Positions 51,847 to 64,000 of a stretch of 64,000 bases of DNA are shown one piece after another. Within the stretch, counting starts at the first letter, position 1, and the number at the start of each line of letters is the position of its first letter. Both the position numbers and the translations under genes were made by a program. Origin of the DNA: Channallabes apus (taxonomy: Eukaryota > Chordata > Actinopteri > Siluriformes > Clariidae); the NCBI GenBank assembly GCA_030522415.1, contig CM060131.1, forward strand, positions 10,869,203-10,933,202, read 5' to 3'. The notes beneath the pieces are model-generated. The model ran no database searches. It was not told the DNA's origin and was given only the letters and a program-made list of their open reading frames with translations.

Positions 51847-52279
51847 CAAATAAACAAATGTAGGTGTAATAAAAGTAGTTGTGATGTCAGTACTCGCCCA
51901 GCAAACCAGCCTTTTGCAGCGGCTTAAAACGTATGAATTATCTTCAAATATACAAAAAAAGCGAAAAGACACTCAATTATTATGCATAGGTTATTTGTTT
52001 AATTCAAAAAGTTCGTAAAAACACTTTAAAACGAGAGAAAAACTGCTACAATCCTCGTTCGCCTTCTCAGCGTTAGGTAGTGAGTGACGTCATGATTTAA
52101 ATCTGCGCGCCACGAGGGAAACATAGAGAAACTGACTTTCCCGGACCACCGGCTTTTAGATAAAGTCCTTCCATGCGCCATCTGGCGGATATTCAGTGAA
52201 GCACAACACATTAATTTTAAATTCCCGAATGTTGCCTCCGTCAAGTCGCGGCACGCCGCGCGCTAACTTGCCCCTGGCC
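51847..52279. other. non-coding region
   Basis: No element or coding frame recognised. It borders the truncated 5' end of the next L2. Confidence 0.4.
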
Positions 52280-54484
52280 AGTCTTAAAGGCGACATCTGT
52301 AGCTCTAAATGAAGCTAGTCCTCCTGGATACAGATACATATGCCAGCCTCGGCTAACTGGTAGAGGAGGAGGCGTCGCAGTTATTTACAATGATAATCTG
52401 TCTATCGTACAAAAACACGGACACAAATTTAATTTGAAATTCTTCATAGTAACACAAGTGTATTTAAGTATATTAAGTCAGCTCAGTCGATTCCACTAAT
52501 TATAATTTACAGACCTCCAGGGCCGTATTCTGTATTTCTTATTGAATTTGCAGTTTCATCTCAAACCTACAGTAGTCGTTCCTGTAGACAAAGCGTTAAT
52601 TGCCGGAGATTTTAACATTCATTTTGAGAATACAGAAGACCCTCTGAGAACAGCATTTATGTCCATACTGGACTCCGTAGGCATAAATCAGTGTGTAATA
52701 GGACCAACTCATAAAGCAGGTCACACTTTAGACTTACGTAATAATATTTTTCTGATTAAGTATAAGAAATGTATTCACAATTCCACTGTCTGGTATTATC
52801 TCAGATCACTATCTTGTCTCCATTCAAGTGTGTCACAGTGATAATGTACGCACAGCACCGCGCTACCGTATTAAACGTACATTCACATCAACTACCACAC
52901 AGAGTTTTATCAGTAATCTCCCAGAGTTACCAACTTCGATTAGGTCACCGTCTGACCCCACAGAACTCGATCAGGCGGCTGAATATTTAGAGTCGACATT
53001 TCATTGTACCTTAGATAATGTAGCTCCAGCTAAAAGAAAAATTATTAGAGATAAGGAACTCGCTCCCTGGTATAACGATCACACGCGCACAACAGACCGC
53101 TCGGAAATTAGAACGTAAATGGCGTCAAACTAAATTGTTAGTATTTCAAATAGCATGGAAAGAGAGCATCCTGAACTATAGGAAAGCTCTTAGTGTAGCT
53201 ACATGTAGATCAACGTATCTCTCCACTCTTATAGAAGAAAATAAAAATAATCCTAGATTTTTATTTAATACAATAGCCAAATTAATCAGAAATGAGACCA
53301 CTACAGAAATCTCCACAACATCATGCAATAGTGAGGACTTCATGAACTTCTTTAATAATAAAATTGTAAATATCAGGCATAAAATTGAGGCTTTGAAACC
53401 GAACAATGTAATTGATAAAGATGTTAACCTAGCCATGTCAGATCGGAAACTAGAATACTTTATTCCTCTTGAAGAGAATGAACTAATTTCACTCATCTCT
53501 TCTGCAAATTCATCAACCTGTATATTAGATCCTATACCGACACATTTTCTTAAACAGAACCAGTAATAACAGAACCGCTGTTGAGAATAATTAATTCCTC
53601 ACTCAGCATTGGTTATGTTCCAAAATCTTTTAAATTAGCAGTTATCAAACCAATAATTAAGAAACCTGACCTCGACCCCTGTCAGCTGTCCAATTACAAG
53701 TCAATATCAAACCTCCCCTTTATCTATAAGATTCTGGAAAAGATAGAAGCGGAGCAGCTACTGTATGCTCATCTACATAGAAATGGCATACATGAACTGT
53801 ATCAGTCAGGATTTAGGCCTCATCACAGCACAGAAACAGCACTCGTTAAAGTAGTAAATGACCTCCTATTGGCCTCTGATCAGGGTTGTGTAACTATGCT
53901 TGTATTACTCGACCTCAGTGCAGCTTTTGACACCATTGATCATGCTATTCTTCTTCACAGATTAGAAAATGTAGTAGGAATTAAGGGTACAGCCCTCTCC
54001 TGGCTCAGATCCTATTTGACCGATCATTATCAGTATGTTGACTTAAATGGGGATAATTCTGCATGTTCTCTAGTGGAGTTTGGCGTTCCTCAGGGTTCAG
54101 TTTTAGGCCCATTGCTTTTTTCCCTTTACATGCTTCCTCGGGGCAACATAATCTGTAAGCATGGTATTAGTTTTCATTGTTATGCTGACGACACACAGCT
54201 GTACGTCTCAACAAAACCTGATGAGAAAAACCATCTTACTAAAGTTGAGCAATGTGTGCAGGACATAAGAAATTGGATGCTAATTAACTTCCTTCTGCTT
54301 AATCCGGATGAGACAGAAGTTCTAGTCATAGGACCGCATACAGCTAGAAGTAAAATCTTAGATCACACCGTAACTTTAGATGGCCTTTCTGTTCCATCAA
54401 GTGCAACAGTAAAAGACCTCGGTGTGATTATAGATTCCAGCCTTTCATTTGAAGGTCATGTAGATAATATCACCAGGATAGCAC
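52280..54484 (+). mobile_element. L2 LINE, endonuclease to RT, 3'-truncated
   Basis: Covers the endonuclease C-terminal half (RLTGRGGGVAVIYNDNLSIV, ALIAGDFNIHFEN, THKAGHTLDL), linker and RT up to [13 protein letters not shown], then ends abruptly and meets an inverted L2 3' end at about 54527. A retroelement normally keeps its 3' end, so rearrangement at 54484-54527 is likely. Confidence 0.88.
52300..53566 (+). pseudogene. L2 endonuclease C-terminus and linker (frameshifted)
   Basis: Segments in different frames: GRGGGVAVIYN and ALIAGDFNIHFENTEDPLRT (52542-52841), NLPELPTSIRSPSDPTELDQ and DNVAPAKRKIIRDKELAPWY (52828-53118), and AWKESILNYRKALSVATCRS, LIEENKNNPRFLFNTIAKLI and LEENELISLISSANSSTCIL (53135-53566). 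Confidence 0.85.
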
Positions 54485-54519
54485 CCCCGTTGCATGATCT
54501 GGGGAAAAAACTATGCTAG
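53581..54519 (+). pseudogene. L2 reverse transcriptase, 3'-truncated
   Basis: Open frame of 312 codons with the RT core intact: [56 protein letters not shown] (motif A), [31 protein letters not shown] (motif C), [13 protein letters not shown] thumb, [14 protein letters not shown]. It ends in unrelated sequence ([12 protein letters not shown]). The linker just upstream is joined by a frame change at about 53567. This is the best-preserved L2 RT in the window. Confidence 0.88.
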
Positions 54520-54526
54520 ACCAGGA

Positions 54527-55645
54527 TTCAATTCAATTCAATTCAATTTTATTTGTATAGCGCTTTTAACAATTGACATTGTATGGAATGTGAATGTGTA
54601 TGAATCAAAATGTTCAGATAGTCCCTGGTGAGCAAACCGAGGGCGACAGTGGCAAGGAAAAACTCCCTGAGATGGTAATAGGAAGAAACCTTGAGAGGAA
54701 CCAGACTCAACAGGGAACCCATCCTCATTTGGGTGAAACAGATAGCAGGAAATGATCTGCATTTATACAGTGTTAGGTGGCAGGCAGTTCAGCTATACTA
54801 GTTGATGTTAATTGATGTTAAAATGGAGTCCAGTAGTTATTGGAGACTCAGATAGACTTGTAGAAAGTTCCAGTCCTGAACTATCGAATTGTCAAGTCCT
54901 CAGAGAAATAGCTGACAACACCAGTCGAGGCCAGAACCATCTTCTAAGTAGATAGAATCGTCCCCAGACACCAGACGCATCCCAAAGAGACACACGGGGC
55001 ATCCATGCGACGAGACCTCCAACCAGAAACGGGTCACCAGGATGGATCAGACAGGTCCGGAGGGCAGAGAGAGTCTGGATCACTGGCAGCCCAGGAATGA
55101 CATGTGTAGCTCGACAGAGAGAGAGAGAAAGAGTGAAAGGGGGAGACAGGGGGAGAGAGGAAAGAGGGGGAGAAAGAGAAGAGGAGGAGAGATGGCAGTT
55201 AGGTATGGTCACAGTCACCTAATGTATAATGTGAATGTATATTTACTGTAGAGTGCACGCAGGGACTCCAGCAGGGCTAACTATGACAGCATAACTAAAA
55301 GGGAGAGCCAGAAGGAAACACAAACATGAGGGCTCCCTGAGATGTAAAGCAAACAATCACCTCACCGTCAACAAACCTGAGTGATCAAATGAGACTGAGG
55401 AAGACAGCATCTAACCATACCAGTTCACCATAATACTCTACGTCCATGAGTCCCCCAGACCTGCTCCTTTACCTATGGCAAATCTATTTATAAAAATGCT
55501 TGGCTAAATAAATAGGTTTTTAGCCTAGACTTAAACACTGAGACGGTGTCTGAGTCCCGAACACTATTTGGAAGACTATTCCATAATTTTGGGGCTTTGT
55601 AAGAAAAAGCTCTGCCCCCAGCTGTAGTTTTAGCTTTGGCTGAAC
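54527..55645 (-). mobile_element. L2 LINE 3' end, inverted
   Basis: Minus strand: (AATTC)n tail, GTATAGCGCTTTTAACAATT, the 3' UTR with purine-rich GAGA stretch (55110-55200), and the end of ORF2 (about 55480-55640, with the TTTTATAAATAGA and CCTATTTATTTAGCC region). It converges with the preceding copy. Confidence 0.88.
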
Positions 55646-55765
55646 GTGTATGCCGCCCAGTTGTCACCCACTCGCCCCGCTGTGAGGGCTCTAATGCCGG
55701 AGTCTGTGGGTAATATTTGCCTACGGCACCCAGACTGTCCGCTACGGGAATAACGCTGCTCTCGT

Positions 55766-56680
<915 letters not shown>

Positions 56681-56736
<56 letters not shown>
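56681..56736. repeat. (TA)n microsatellite
   Basis: Continuation of the same AT tract on the other side of the solo LTR, then a C run. Confidence 0.97.
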
Positions 56737-56737
<1 letters not shown>

Positions 56738-56956
56738 TCCCCCCCCCTCATATTGCTACATAAATAAACCTTTCATTGATTGTTTTCACATGATTTGATC
56801 CTATACACTTCCGAGAATTCAAATGCCATTTTTTTTCACATCCTAGAACTTAAGCAACCAGGTAACAACCTAGCAACTGGTTTAACAATTGACTTATCTA
56901 CAACCTAGCAACCCAATAGAATTGAAACTCCTATAAACACCATAACAACCACCTGA

Positions 56957-57104
56957 TGTCAGAGAGGCGGACGAAACGAGCAGGTGGAGAGATGGATCCA
57001 GGTGCAGGTGGTTTCGTGAGGCGTTGGGTGAGCCATGCGACAAGAGGAGATGAGGAGAAGACCCGTAGCCGTAGGACGAGAGGAGGAGTTCGGCGCCGTG
57101 TGAC
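56957..57104 (-). repeat. truncated 3' LTR fused to pol
   Basis: Matches 60915-61072 of the 5' LTR (AGCGGACGAAACGAGCA and GTTCGGCGCCGTGTGA blocks), with a short deletion. It joins integrase sequence directly at about 57105, so the integrase frame reads 50 codons into LTR. Confidence 0.9.
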
Positions 57105-57897
57105 GCTTGTGTGAAAGTCTCTTTAGGGGGATGTCCCTGGTGGTGAGCATGACTCTGTCCCCTACGTGATACCTGGGGGTCTTGGAGTGATGGCGGTCAG
57201 CCTGTCTATTGTATGACCTGGACGCTTGCAGTAGGGATCGCCTGGCTCGCAACCATGTCCGTTTGCAGCGGCGGACGAAATGTTGCGCAGAGGGAACCTC
57301 TACCTCCTCCTCTTGGTGGTTGGTAGCCCAAACAGCACTGGAACGGAGAGAGGCCTGTGGCGACGGATGGCAGAGAGTTGTGGGCGTACTCAATCCACGG
57401 AGGAACTTGCTCCAGGTAGTAACATCCTGGCTGGTCATACACCGGAGGGCAATTTCCATACCTTGTTTCTTCCGTTCTGTTTGACCGTTGGACTGGGGGT
57501 GAAAGCCAGAAGACAGGCTGGGAGTGGCCCTGATGAGTCTGCAAAAGGCCTTCCAGAAGCGAGAGGTGAACTGAGAGCCACGATCTGATACTATGTCAGT
57601 GGGGAGACCGTGGAGACGAAAAACATGGAGGATTAACTGCTCAGCAGTCTGCTTGGTGGAGGGAATCTTGGGGAGTGGGACCAGGTGGACGGACTTGGAG
57701 AAACGGTCGACGATGGTCATGACACAGGTGTTCCCATCGGATGAGGGTAGACCCGTTATGAAATCCAGCGAGATGTGTGACCAGGGGCGGTGAGGTATGG
57801 GTAAGGGTCTGAGGAGGCCAGCCGGTGGGCGGTTGTTGGGTTTGCAGCGGGTACAGATGTCGCAGGCTGCCACAAACCTGGAAACGTCCCTCCCCAT
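57105..57897 (-). pseudogene. Gypsy 2 integrase, C-terminus replaced by LTR
   Basis: VSRFVAACDICTRCKPNNRP (second half of the zinc motif), SHISLDFITGLPSSDG (D), [17 protein letters not shown] (D), [14 protein letters not shown] (E), RYHVGDRVMLTTRDIPLKR (SH3-like). The open frame runs on through the LTR to 56959 and lacks any chromodomain. The part around [20 protein letters not shown] shows local frame shifts relative to family members. Confidence 0.88.
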
Positions 57898-60090
57898 CGT
57901 GGACCACCAAAAGCGTTATTGAAGGATAAAGAGTGTCTAGGCAGATCCTGGGTGGCAGGGCAGCTTGGATCCATGGCCCCATTCTAGCACCTGTGTGAGT
58001 AGACAAAGGGGAACAAAGAGACGATCTGGAGGGACATTGCTTGGGCCGGGCTCTGGAGGGACATTGCTTTGGCCGGGCTCCTGAGTCAATGCCTGCACTT
58101 GACTGCCTGACTTTCGCCTCAATGTCCAGTTCCACGGCTGCTACCAGACAACGTGAGGGCAGGATCGTGTCACACGGTGTAGAGTCATGAGGTAATGAGA
58201 ACTGGCGTGACAGAGCATCGGGCTTGGTGTTCTTGGCGCGTGGCCGATAGGACAAGACAAAGTTGAACTGGAAGAAGAATAAGGACCAGCGGGCCTGTCG
58301 GGCATTAAGCCTCTTGGCCTTATGCAGGTATTTGAGGTTCCTGTGATCAGTCCTTACAAGAAAAGGGAGCTTGGTTCCCTCTCACCAGTGCCTCCACTCT
58401 TCTATCGCTAGCTTGATGGCTAGTAGCTCTCGATCGCCCTAGTCGTAGTTCCTCTCAGCCAGGGACAGACGGTAGGAAAAAAAGGAACAGGGGTGCAGCT
58501 TCTTATCCTGTGGTGACCTCTGGGACAGGATCCCTTTGGCGCCAGGGTTGGAGCCATCCACCTCCACCACGAACTGGCGGGAGGGGTCGGGGATGATTAG
58601 TATAGGAGCTGAAGTGAACCTTTTCTTGAGCTTGGCAAAGGCTCTCTCTGCCTCCTCGTTCCAACAGAAGCGCGTCTTGGTCGGAAGTCAGAGAGGTCAA
58701 TGGGGCGGTGACAGAGCTGTACCCTCGAATGAACCGGTGGTAAAAATGGGCAAAGCCCAGGAATCGTTGGAGATCTCGTCACAAGGTTGGGGTTGGCCAG
58801 TTGGAGACTGCCTGAACCTTGGCCGGTTCCATCTCCAGCTGCAAGGGGGAGATGACAAACCCTAGAAAGGTGGTAGTCGTCGTGTGAAACTCACACTTCT
58901 CTGCCTTGACACACAGGTTGTTTTCTAGGAGTCTCTGTAGTACTTGGCGAACGTGGCACCGGTGCTCCTCCAGGTTACGAGAAAAGATCAAAATGTCATC
59001 TAAATAGACGAATACATGAATGTTCAAAACGTCTCTGAGTACGTCATTGATCAGGCTCTGGAAGACGGCCGGGGCATTGGTGAGCCCAAAAGGCACTACC
59101 AAATATTCATAATGACCGGTCGAGGTATTGAAGGTGGTCTTCCACTCGTCGTCTTCCCTAATTTGGACGAGATGGTACACATTGCGCAGGTCTAACTTCG
59201 TGAAGATTGTGGCTCCTGACAGTTATTTCGTTGAGGCCTCTATAATCTATGCATGGGACCCATCTTTCTTCTTGATGAAGAAAAACCCCGCTCCCGGGGG
59301 GAGGAGGACGGGCGGATGATACCAGCGGCGAGGGCCCCCATGATGTATCCGTTCATGGCGCCTTGCTCTTGGCATGTCACGGAGTAAAGACGACCCGTTG
59401 GTGGGAAGGTGCCTGGAAGGAGGTCGATGGGACAGTCATAGGGTCGGTGGGGGGGGGAGTGGGGTGGGCCGAGCCTTGTTGAAGACCAACTTGAGGTCGT
59501 GGTATTCGGCAGGAACATTAGAGATGTCCGGGGCATCCTCAGGCTTAGCTGGGGTAGAAGGGAGAGCTGAGAGAAGGCAAGAGCTGGCACATGAGGGACC
59601 CCAGCCCGTGATGGTCTGCTTAGTCCAGTCAATCTGTGGGCAATGAAGGGCTAGCCAGGGAAGACCGAGAACTACACCAGCGTGAGATCTGTCAATGACT
59701 AGCAGGGAGACCTCCTCAGAATGGTTCCCTGAGGTCCATAGGGTAAGAGGGAGGGTGCGTCGTGTGATGGCAGGTACGGAACTGCCGTCTAGGGCCTGAA
59801 CCGAGAGCGGGGGTTCGACAGGAGTGCAGGGGATCTCTAGGTTCCTGACAGTAGCGGCGCTGATCAGGTTGCGATCAGAACCGGAGACGATGAGAGCCTG
59901 AATCCTGTGAGCTTCGCTGCCAATGATTAGCGTAGCGGGGAGTAGAGGGCATGGTTCTGGGAGTTTATCTGAAGGAGCCCCCTGTAGTGTCCCCAGCCTG
60001 ACTAGAGGGTGCCTCCTTTTTAACAGGCAGGTCTTGAGTGAGTGGCCTGAGGCACCGCAACAGAAACAGGCTCCCTCCTGGCGGCGACAG
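57898..60090 (-). pseudogene. Gypsy 2 zinc knuckle / protease / RT / RNase H (broken)
   Basis: Zinc knuckle CFCCGASGHSLKTC at about 60010-60065, out of frame with gag. RT N-part 59240-59632 ([20 protein letters not shown]). RT core 58779-59180: [57 protein letters not shown] (YLDD intact), [20 protein letters not shown]. RNase H and linker pieces down to 57900, including SYRPRAKNTKPDALSRQFS (57641-58255). At least four frame breaks and a stop. Confidence 0.87.
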
Positions 60091-60110
60091 CGTCTCTCCT
60101 CCTCGGAGAT

Positions 60111-60896
60111 TCAAGTCCTATCTAGTTGCGTAGGCGCTCCCTGATCAGTCCGATTCGGAGGACAATGTTCTTGAGGTGTCCTCGGAGGAGAGGGTCTCCG
60201 AGCGGAGAGTGGTCCGCTGGTGGATAGCCTTGAACGGAGATTTGCGTCGACCCGGCCGGCGAGGTCCATGAGTTCATTAAGGTCGGCGGGTAGCTCCTGA
60301 GAGACCAGCTGGTCCTGGACTGCCTCTGATAAGCCTTCGAGGAAGGCGTCAGATAGGGCCCTGCTGTTCCAGCCACTGGTGATGGCGAGGGTTCGAAATT
60401 CGATGGCGTAATCATAAGCGGAGCGTGATCCGTGGCGGAGCTTCAACAGCCTGCTCCCAGCCTCCCTGCCAACATGTGAACGGTCAAAGACTCTCTTCAT
60501 TTCCTTGGAGAAGACATCAAAGTCATAACAGCATGGATCGCGAGCCTCCCAGAGAGCCGTGCCCCACTCCTGGGCTCTGCCTGTAAGGAGGGTGGCGATG
60601 TAGGCCACCCGCGACCGTTCTGAGGAGAAGGTGGAGGCTTGTAGCTCAAAAATCAGTGAGAACTGAGCGAGAAAGGATCTGCATGTGCCTGGCTCTCCTC
60701 CATAGGTGGGCGGGGCTGGCAGGAGTGGTTCGCGCAGGGTTTCCGGACCTGGGAATTGTGCTGAGACTTGGTGCATCTCCGTGGTGATGCTGGCGAGAGT
60801 TTTCCTGGTGGCGAGGAGCTCTTGCTGCTGCCTCCCGAGGAGAGCGCCCTGGCTCTCCAGGGCCACTCTCATCCTGTCGTACTCTGCTGGATCCAT
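60111..60896 (-). pseudogene. Gypsy 2 gag (capsid)
   Basis: Open frame of 261 codons from ATG at 60896, 19 bp after the LTR: MDPAEYDRMRVALESQGALL coiled start, PPTYGGEPGTCRSFLAQFSL, STFSSERSRVAYIATLLTGR, WGTALWEARDPCCYDFDVFS, LRHGSRSAYDYAIEFRTLAI, LSDAFLEGLSEAVQDQLVSQ. These are the typical retrotransposon gag blocks. The zinc knuckle that should follow is in another frame, so the nucleocapsid part is lost. Confidence 0.85.
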
Positions 60897-60914
60897 AACG
60901 TGGCTGGATTATTC

Positions 60915-61307
60915 TGTCAGAGAAGCGGACGAAACGAGCATGTGGAGAGATGGATCCAGGTGCAGAGGAGCAGGTGGTTTCGTGAGGCGTTGGGCGAGCA
61001 GTGCGACGAGTGGAGATGAGGAGAAGACCCGTAGCCGTAGGACGAGAGGAGGAGTTCGGCGCCGTGTGATCCGAAAACACACACAATAATCCAGCGTCGA
61101 GCGCGCGCGCTGCGCCTCCTTATAAGCCAGAAGAAATCAGTGCCGAATGAGAAACAGGTGTGCCGGCCGGGCGGTGCAGGGGCATGTGAGGACAGATGAC
61201 AGCGTGGGAAAACAAGCCAGCGTGGCGCAGAGCATGACAGTGTGAGAGCGGAGATGTCAACAGACGGGAGCTGTCTTTGATCAGCGCGGCGCGCTGAGAT
61301 CATGACA
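60915..61307 (-). repeat. 5' LTR of Gypsy element 2
   Basis: 393 bp; minus strand starts TGTCATGATCTCAGCGCG and ends CTTCTCTGACA. CTTATAAGGAGG (about 61119-61130) is a TATA-like box. The CpG-rich (GC)n stretch at 61100-61112 lies just downstream. Confidence 0.88.
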
Positions 61308-61312
61308 CCTGA

Positions 61313-62640
61313 ACCCCACAACAGCCACCAACAAGCAAATAGCAAATAGCTGCTTTTCAATTGAATTTAATTGAAATTAAAATTCTATTTCAATTGTATG
61401 GACATACAAAAGAAGCCTGAACCGGAAAAAATGCTGGATGTAAATAATAATAATAATAATAAGAAGAAGAAGAAGAAGAAGAATTATAAGAATGTTATAA
61501 TAATGCAGTATAATAATACTATTTATCCATAACTCTAACAAGCAAGCCAGGGGTGAAAGTGGCAAGAAAATTTGAGATGTTTTGAGATATGAGGAAGAAA
61601 CCTTGAGAGGAATCAGAGTTAAATGGTAACCAATCCTCATTTGGATAGTACAACCATAAATAGATCCCTTGTATAACTGTGTGCTGTAAATTAAAAAACA
61701 CAATTTTGTTAAGGCTCTTTCTGATTGGAGTTCTCATCACACTGAGTAATTTGTCAATGTTTTTCCTTTCGCAACCAAAGGTAGTGCACAAATACAATAT
61801 ATAAGTACAACTACTTGCCTAAAACTGTACTCCATCCCAAAAAATTTTCTTCTTGATATCTATGTGATCAAGTTACAGATAAAAGGTATTTTAAACATAA
61901 CTGAAGTAGATTCTGTTAACATTTTTCTACCGGTCTAGTGATTAATAGTTATAAGATTTTACTTTAATTAACTAAATGGCAGGTAGCATTGTTAGGCACA
62001 TTTATTACTTCAGTACCTTAATTTGCTAGTAAATTTGTTACCCTCTATAAGGCAAGGTCTATGCAATTAAGCATGGACATACAGAATACAATAAGGTTAA
62101 ATAATGTGCCAAAACATTATAATGATAAGCTTGTTATATACTCTATACAATATTGGTTCTAGTGTGAAATACAAACCAAATGCATAAGAATTCTTTCTTT
62201 TGCTCATGTACAGTATATTAAGCACTATTTTATGTATAACCGTTTCATTTTTTAATATGAACAAATGTTTGTTTATGGAACTTATAAAAATTACAATTAA
62301 CTATACAAATATTAGTTATGAAAAACAAGGTTATTTATGAAAACAAGAAATAACATACAATGGAGTGTGCTGTTATAATGAGATAATCAGTGATGTGGTG
62401 GTGTGACCTGGCATGAAGACATTGTCATTATTCTTAGGTGTTTTGTGTTTCTTATACCACAGCGATGTGAATAATAAAAAAATGTCTGAAATTTGAATTA
62501 ACAGGGGATGCTATTAACCTTATACATAGGGACAAATATTGCAAATAATTCCATTCAATATGTTTCTGTCAAATAAAGGAGAGAGTTAAATTTTATACAA
62601 AATATTTGTGCTAATCAGCCCCAGCTGGATGGTATTATTG
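61313..62640. other. low-copy region with SSR and an old L2 fragment
   Basis: (TAA)n-(GAA)n at about 61443-61485. A diverged minus-strand L2 3' UTR piece at about 61530-61690 (AGGAAGAAACCTTGAGAGGA, ACCAATCCTCATTTGG). The rest is AT-rich without recognised features. Confidence 0.55.
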
Positions 62641-62644
62641 GTTG

Positions 62645-63453
62645 ATGTTACTGCAGTGGGCTTAAAAGGGCAGGCATAGGCGCAGAGGGAATGATGGTAA
62701 ACAGTCTTTAATTTAACATAACATAACTAAACAAAACCAAAGAAACAAACCAAGAACGCAAACTATAAACACAGTTTTGAGCCAAACAAAGCCTCTTTAG
62801 CTAAACATACTCAGAGCTAAACAAGATAACCCTAGAAACATGAGAGGAGACTAGGACACAAAACAAGACAAGACTAGGACCGGAGAGACTAAGGACTCAG
62901 CGTCTTAGTGGGATTAGTAGCTAGTCAGGCTATTGTAGAAATGCATTAGATTAGTATCTAATTTGGTTAGTAACTGAACCTACATGGGGACTCAGGCACA
63001 CTAGAGGCTAATCCATATTAGAGGCTAATCCATGCTAGCATCTAGACACACTAGGACCTAAACAAACAGCAAACAAACACTGGGAACACATAACAGTACT
63101 TACATTGGACCCGAGACAAACAAAATGTCATTAGACAAAAACAGCTCCACAAACACTGAAACACCATGAACATAAACATAACCTAACTTCACAAATGTTA
63201 CATAAAACTAAAATACAAACAAAATAAACCACCCACATGACAATACTTACTGTATTGTAAATATAAACAATGCTCGACCCAGTTTCCCAGAACAAACGGC
63301 CATTTATAAGAGGTCTAATGAGCTACCTCGGTTTAGGTGAGCACTCTCATCACCTGACCGAGGTGCCTTCTGGGAAACTGAGTCTTACAAACAAAACCTA
63401 CTGTACAATAACAAGACTCTGGACACAGTGCCCACTAGTGGAGAACCCTCACA
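62645..63453 (-). repeat. solo-LTR-like copy related to the 19.3- and 32.5-kb LTRs
   Basis: Minus strand starts TGTGAGGGTTCTCCACTAGT and contains ACCTCGGTCAGGTGAT, the CAGTTTCCCAGAA/TTCTGGGAAACTG inverted repeat, CTTATAAATGG and, near its far end, the GACTGTTT/CTCTGCG blocks of the 32.5-kb copy. The left boundary lacks the GACGTGACA ending, and a target duplication was not found, so the limit near 62645 is approximate. Confidence 0.65.
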
Positions 63454-64000
63454 CCAGAAATTTCACTTACATCACTTACAATAATGTAGGCCTCCTAGCT
63501 TGTACTGTACATCAATTCCAACTGCAATTAAAACATTTTTTGGAATAGTCTGACAGCTTCTTGTGTGTAACCCTGAAACACCTGTATGATTTCTCAAATA
63601 AATCGATTTATTCTGTCTTGTCTAGGTGTTGACACATGCCTCTACTTAACATGATGTTAATTTCACCTTACCTGTTTAACGTAACAAGGCAAACTAAATT
63701 ATGAATTACATTCAAGTTTTTATAACAATAGAAAGCTGTATTTTTATATCATAGTACAACATTTTATCCATGATTATAGTTATTATAATAATGCCATAAA
63801 ACCAACATGATACACATATTACTATTTACATAAAATACAATTAACTCATTGCTACCAACTTACTGGCAGAAAAAAAATCCTTAAATCTTGCACCATACTG
63901 TAAACTATACTGGGTGGCGAGCAATTAATAACACTTTTCATAAGGTCACCTTCTACCAGAGCTTTCTAGTGTGTGTCCTTGGAACTCTTTAGGGTCGTCA
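63454..64000. other. low-copy AT-rich non-coding region
   Basis: No coding frame or known element recognised up to the window end. Confidence 0.45.

Larger units (their letters stand above)
56957..61307 (-). mobile_element. Gypsy LTR retrotransposon 2, internally deleted
   Basis: Bounded by CCTGA (56952-56956, 61308-61312). Minus-strand order: 5' LTR (60915-61307), gag (60111-60896), protease/RT/RNase H (about 57900-60090), integrase (57105-57897), then the last 148 bp of a 3' LTR (56957-57104). The end of pol, the polypurine tract and most of the 3' LTR U3 are gone. Several frame changes. Confidence 0.92.

Overview
This window looks like transposon-dense, gene-poor DNA from a teleost fish. 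The evidence is the mix of retroelement clades (L2, Rex1/CR1-like, Rex3/RTE, DIRS1-like, BEL/Pao, two chromovirus-type Gypsy elements), tRNA-derived SINEs with (GAAT)n tails, CACTA- and PIF/Harbinger-like DNA elements and very long AT, AC, TTA and GATA-type microsatellites. No host protein-coding gene, tRNA or rRNA gene could be supported. The species cannot be named from this sequence; an ostariophysan such as a catfish or characin is a guess.

Layout: 0-6 kb holds Rex1/CR1-like LINE fragments, one carrying a PIF/Harbinger derivative, plus an L2 tail set in a tandemly repeated unit. 6.4-11.9 kb is a decayed Gypsy element with two LTRs and a SINE in its pol. 11.9-14.5 kb is low-copy sequence with SSRs and a perfect hairpin. 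14.5-17.7 kb is a nearly intact Rex3/RTE LINE. 19.3-21.2 kb is a young short LTR element with its own non-retroviral reading frame. 21.7-23.5 kb is CACTA-like DNA with SINEs. 25.1-32.2 kb is an L2 element split by a full Rex1/CR1-like LINE that itself carries a stand-alone DIRS terminal unit. 32.5-33.2 kb is a solo LTR. 33.5-37 kb is a BEL/Pao pol on the minus strand. 37.8-38.6 kb has SSRs, a SINE and a palindrome. 38.7-45.8 kb is an L2 3' half containing a structurally complete 5.2-kb DIRS1-like element. 45.8-52.2 kb is mostly non-coding with SINEs, LINE tails and local duplications. 52.3-55.6 kb has two convergent L2 fragments. 55.9-56.7 kb is a solo LTR inside an (AT)n tract. 57-61.3 kb is a second Gypsy element on the minus strand bounded by a CCTGA duplication. 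61.3-64 kb is low-copy sequence plus another solo-LTR-like copy.

Two observations stand out. First, the 19.3-21.2 kb element has 354-bp LTRs with 3 mismatches between them and a clean 5-bp target duplication. It encodes an acidic, coiled-coil, proline-repeat protein instead of gag-pol, and its LTR relatives recur as solo copies at 32.5 and about 62.6 kb. Second, those LTRs and the terminal repeats of the unrelated DIRS element share an 18-nt E-box/CRE-like block, ACCTCGGTCAGGTGACGT, which in the LTR forms a hairpin just upstream of the TATA box.

Nearly all polymerase genes here carry frameshifts, stops or deletions. The DIRS reading frames are open, but the RNase H appears to have lost its first catalytic aspartate. 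Target-site duplications let the order of nested insertions be read directly at several points.
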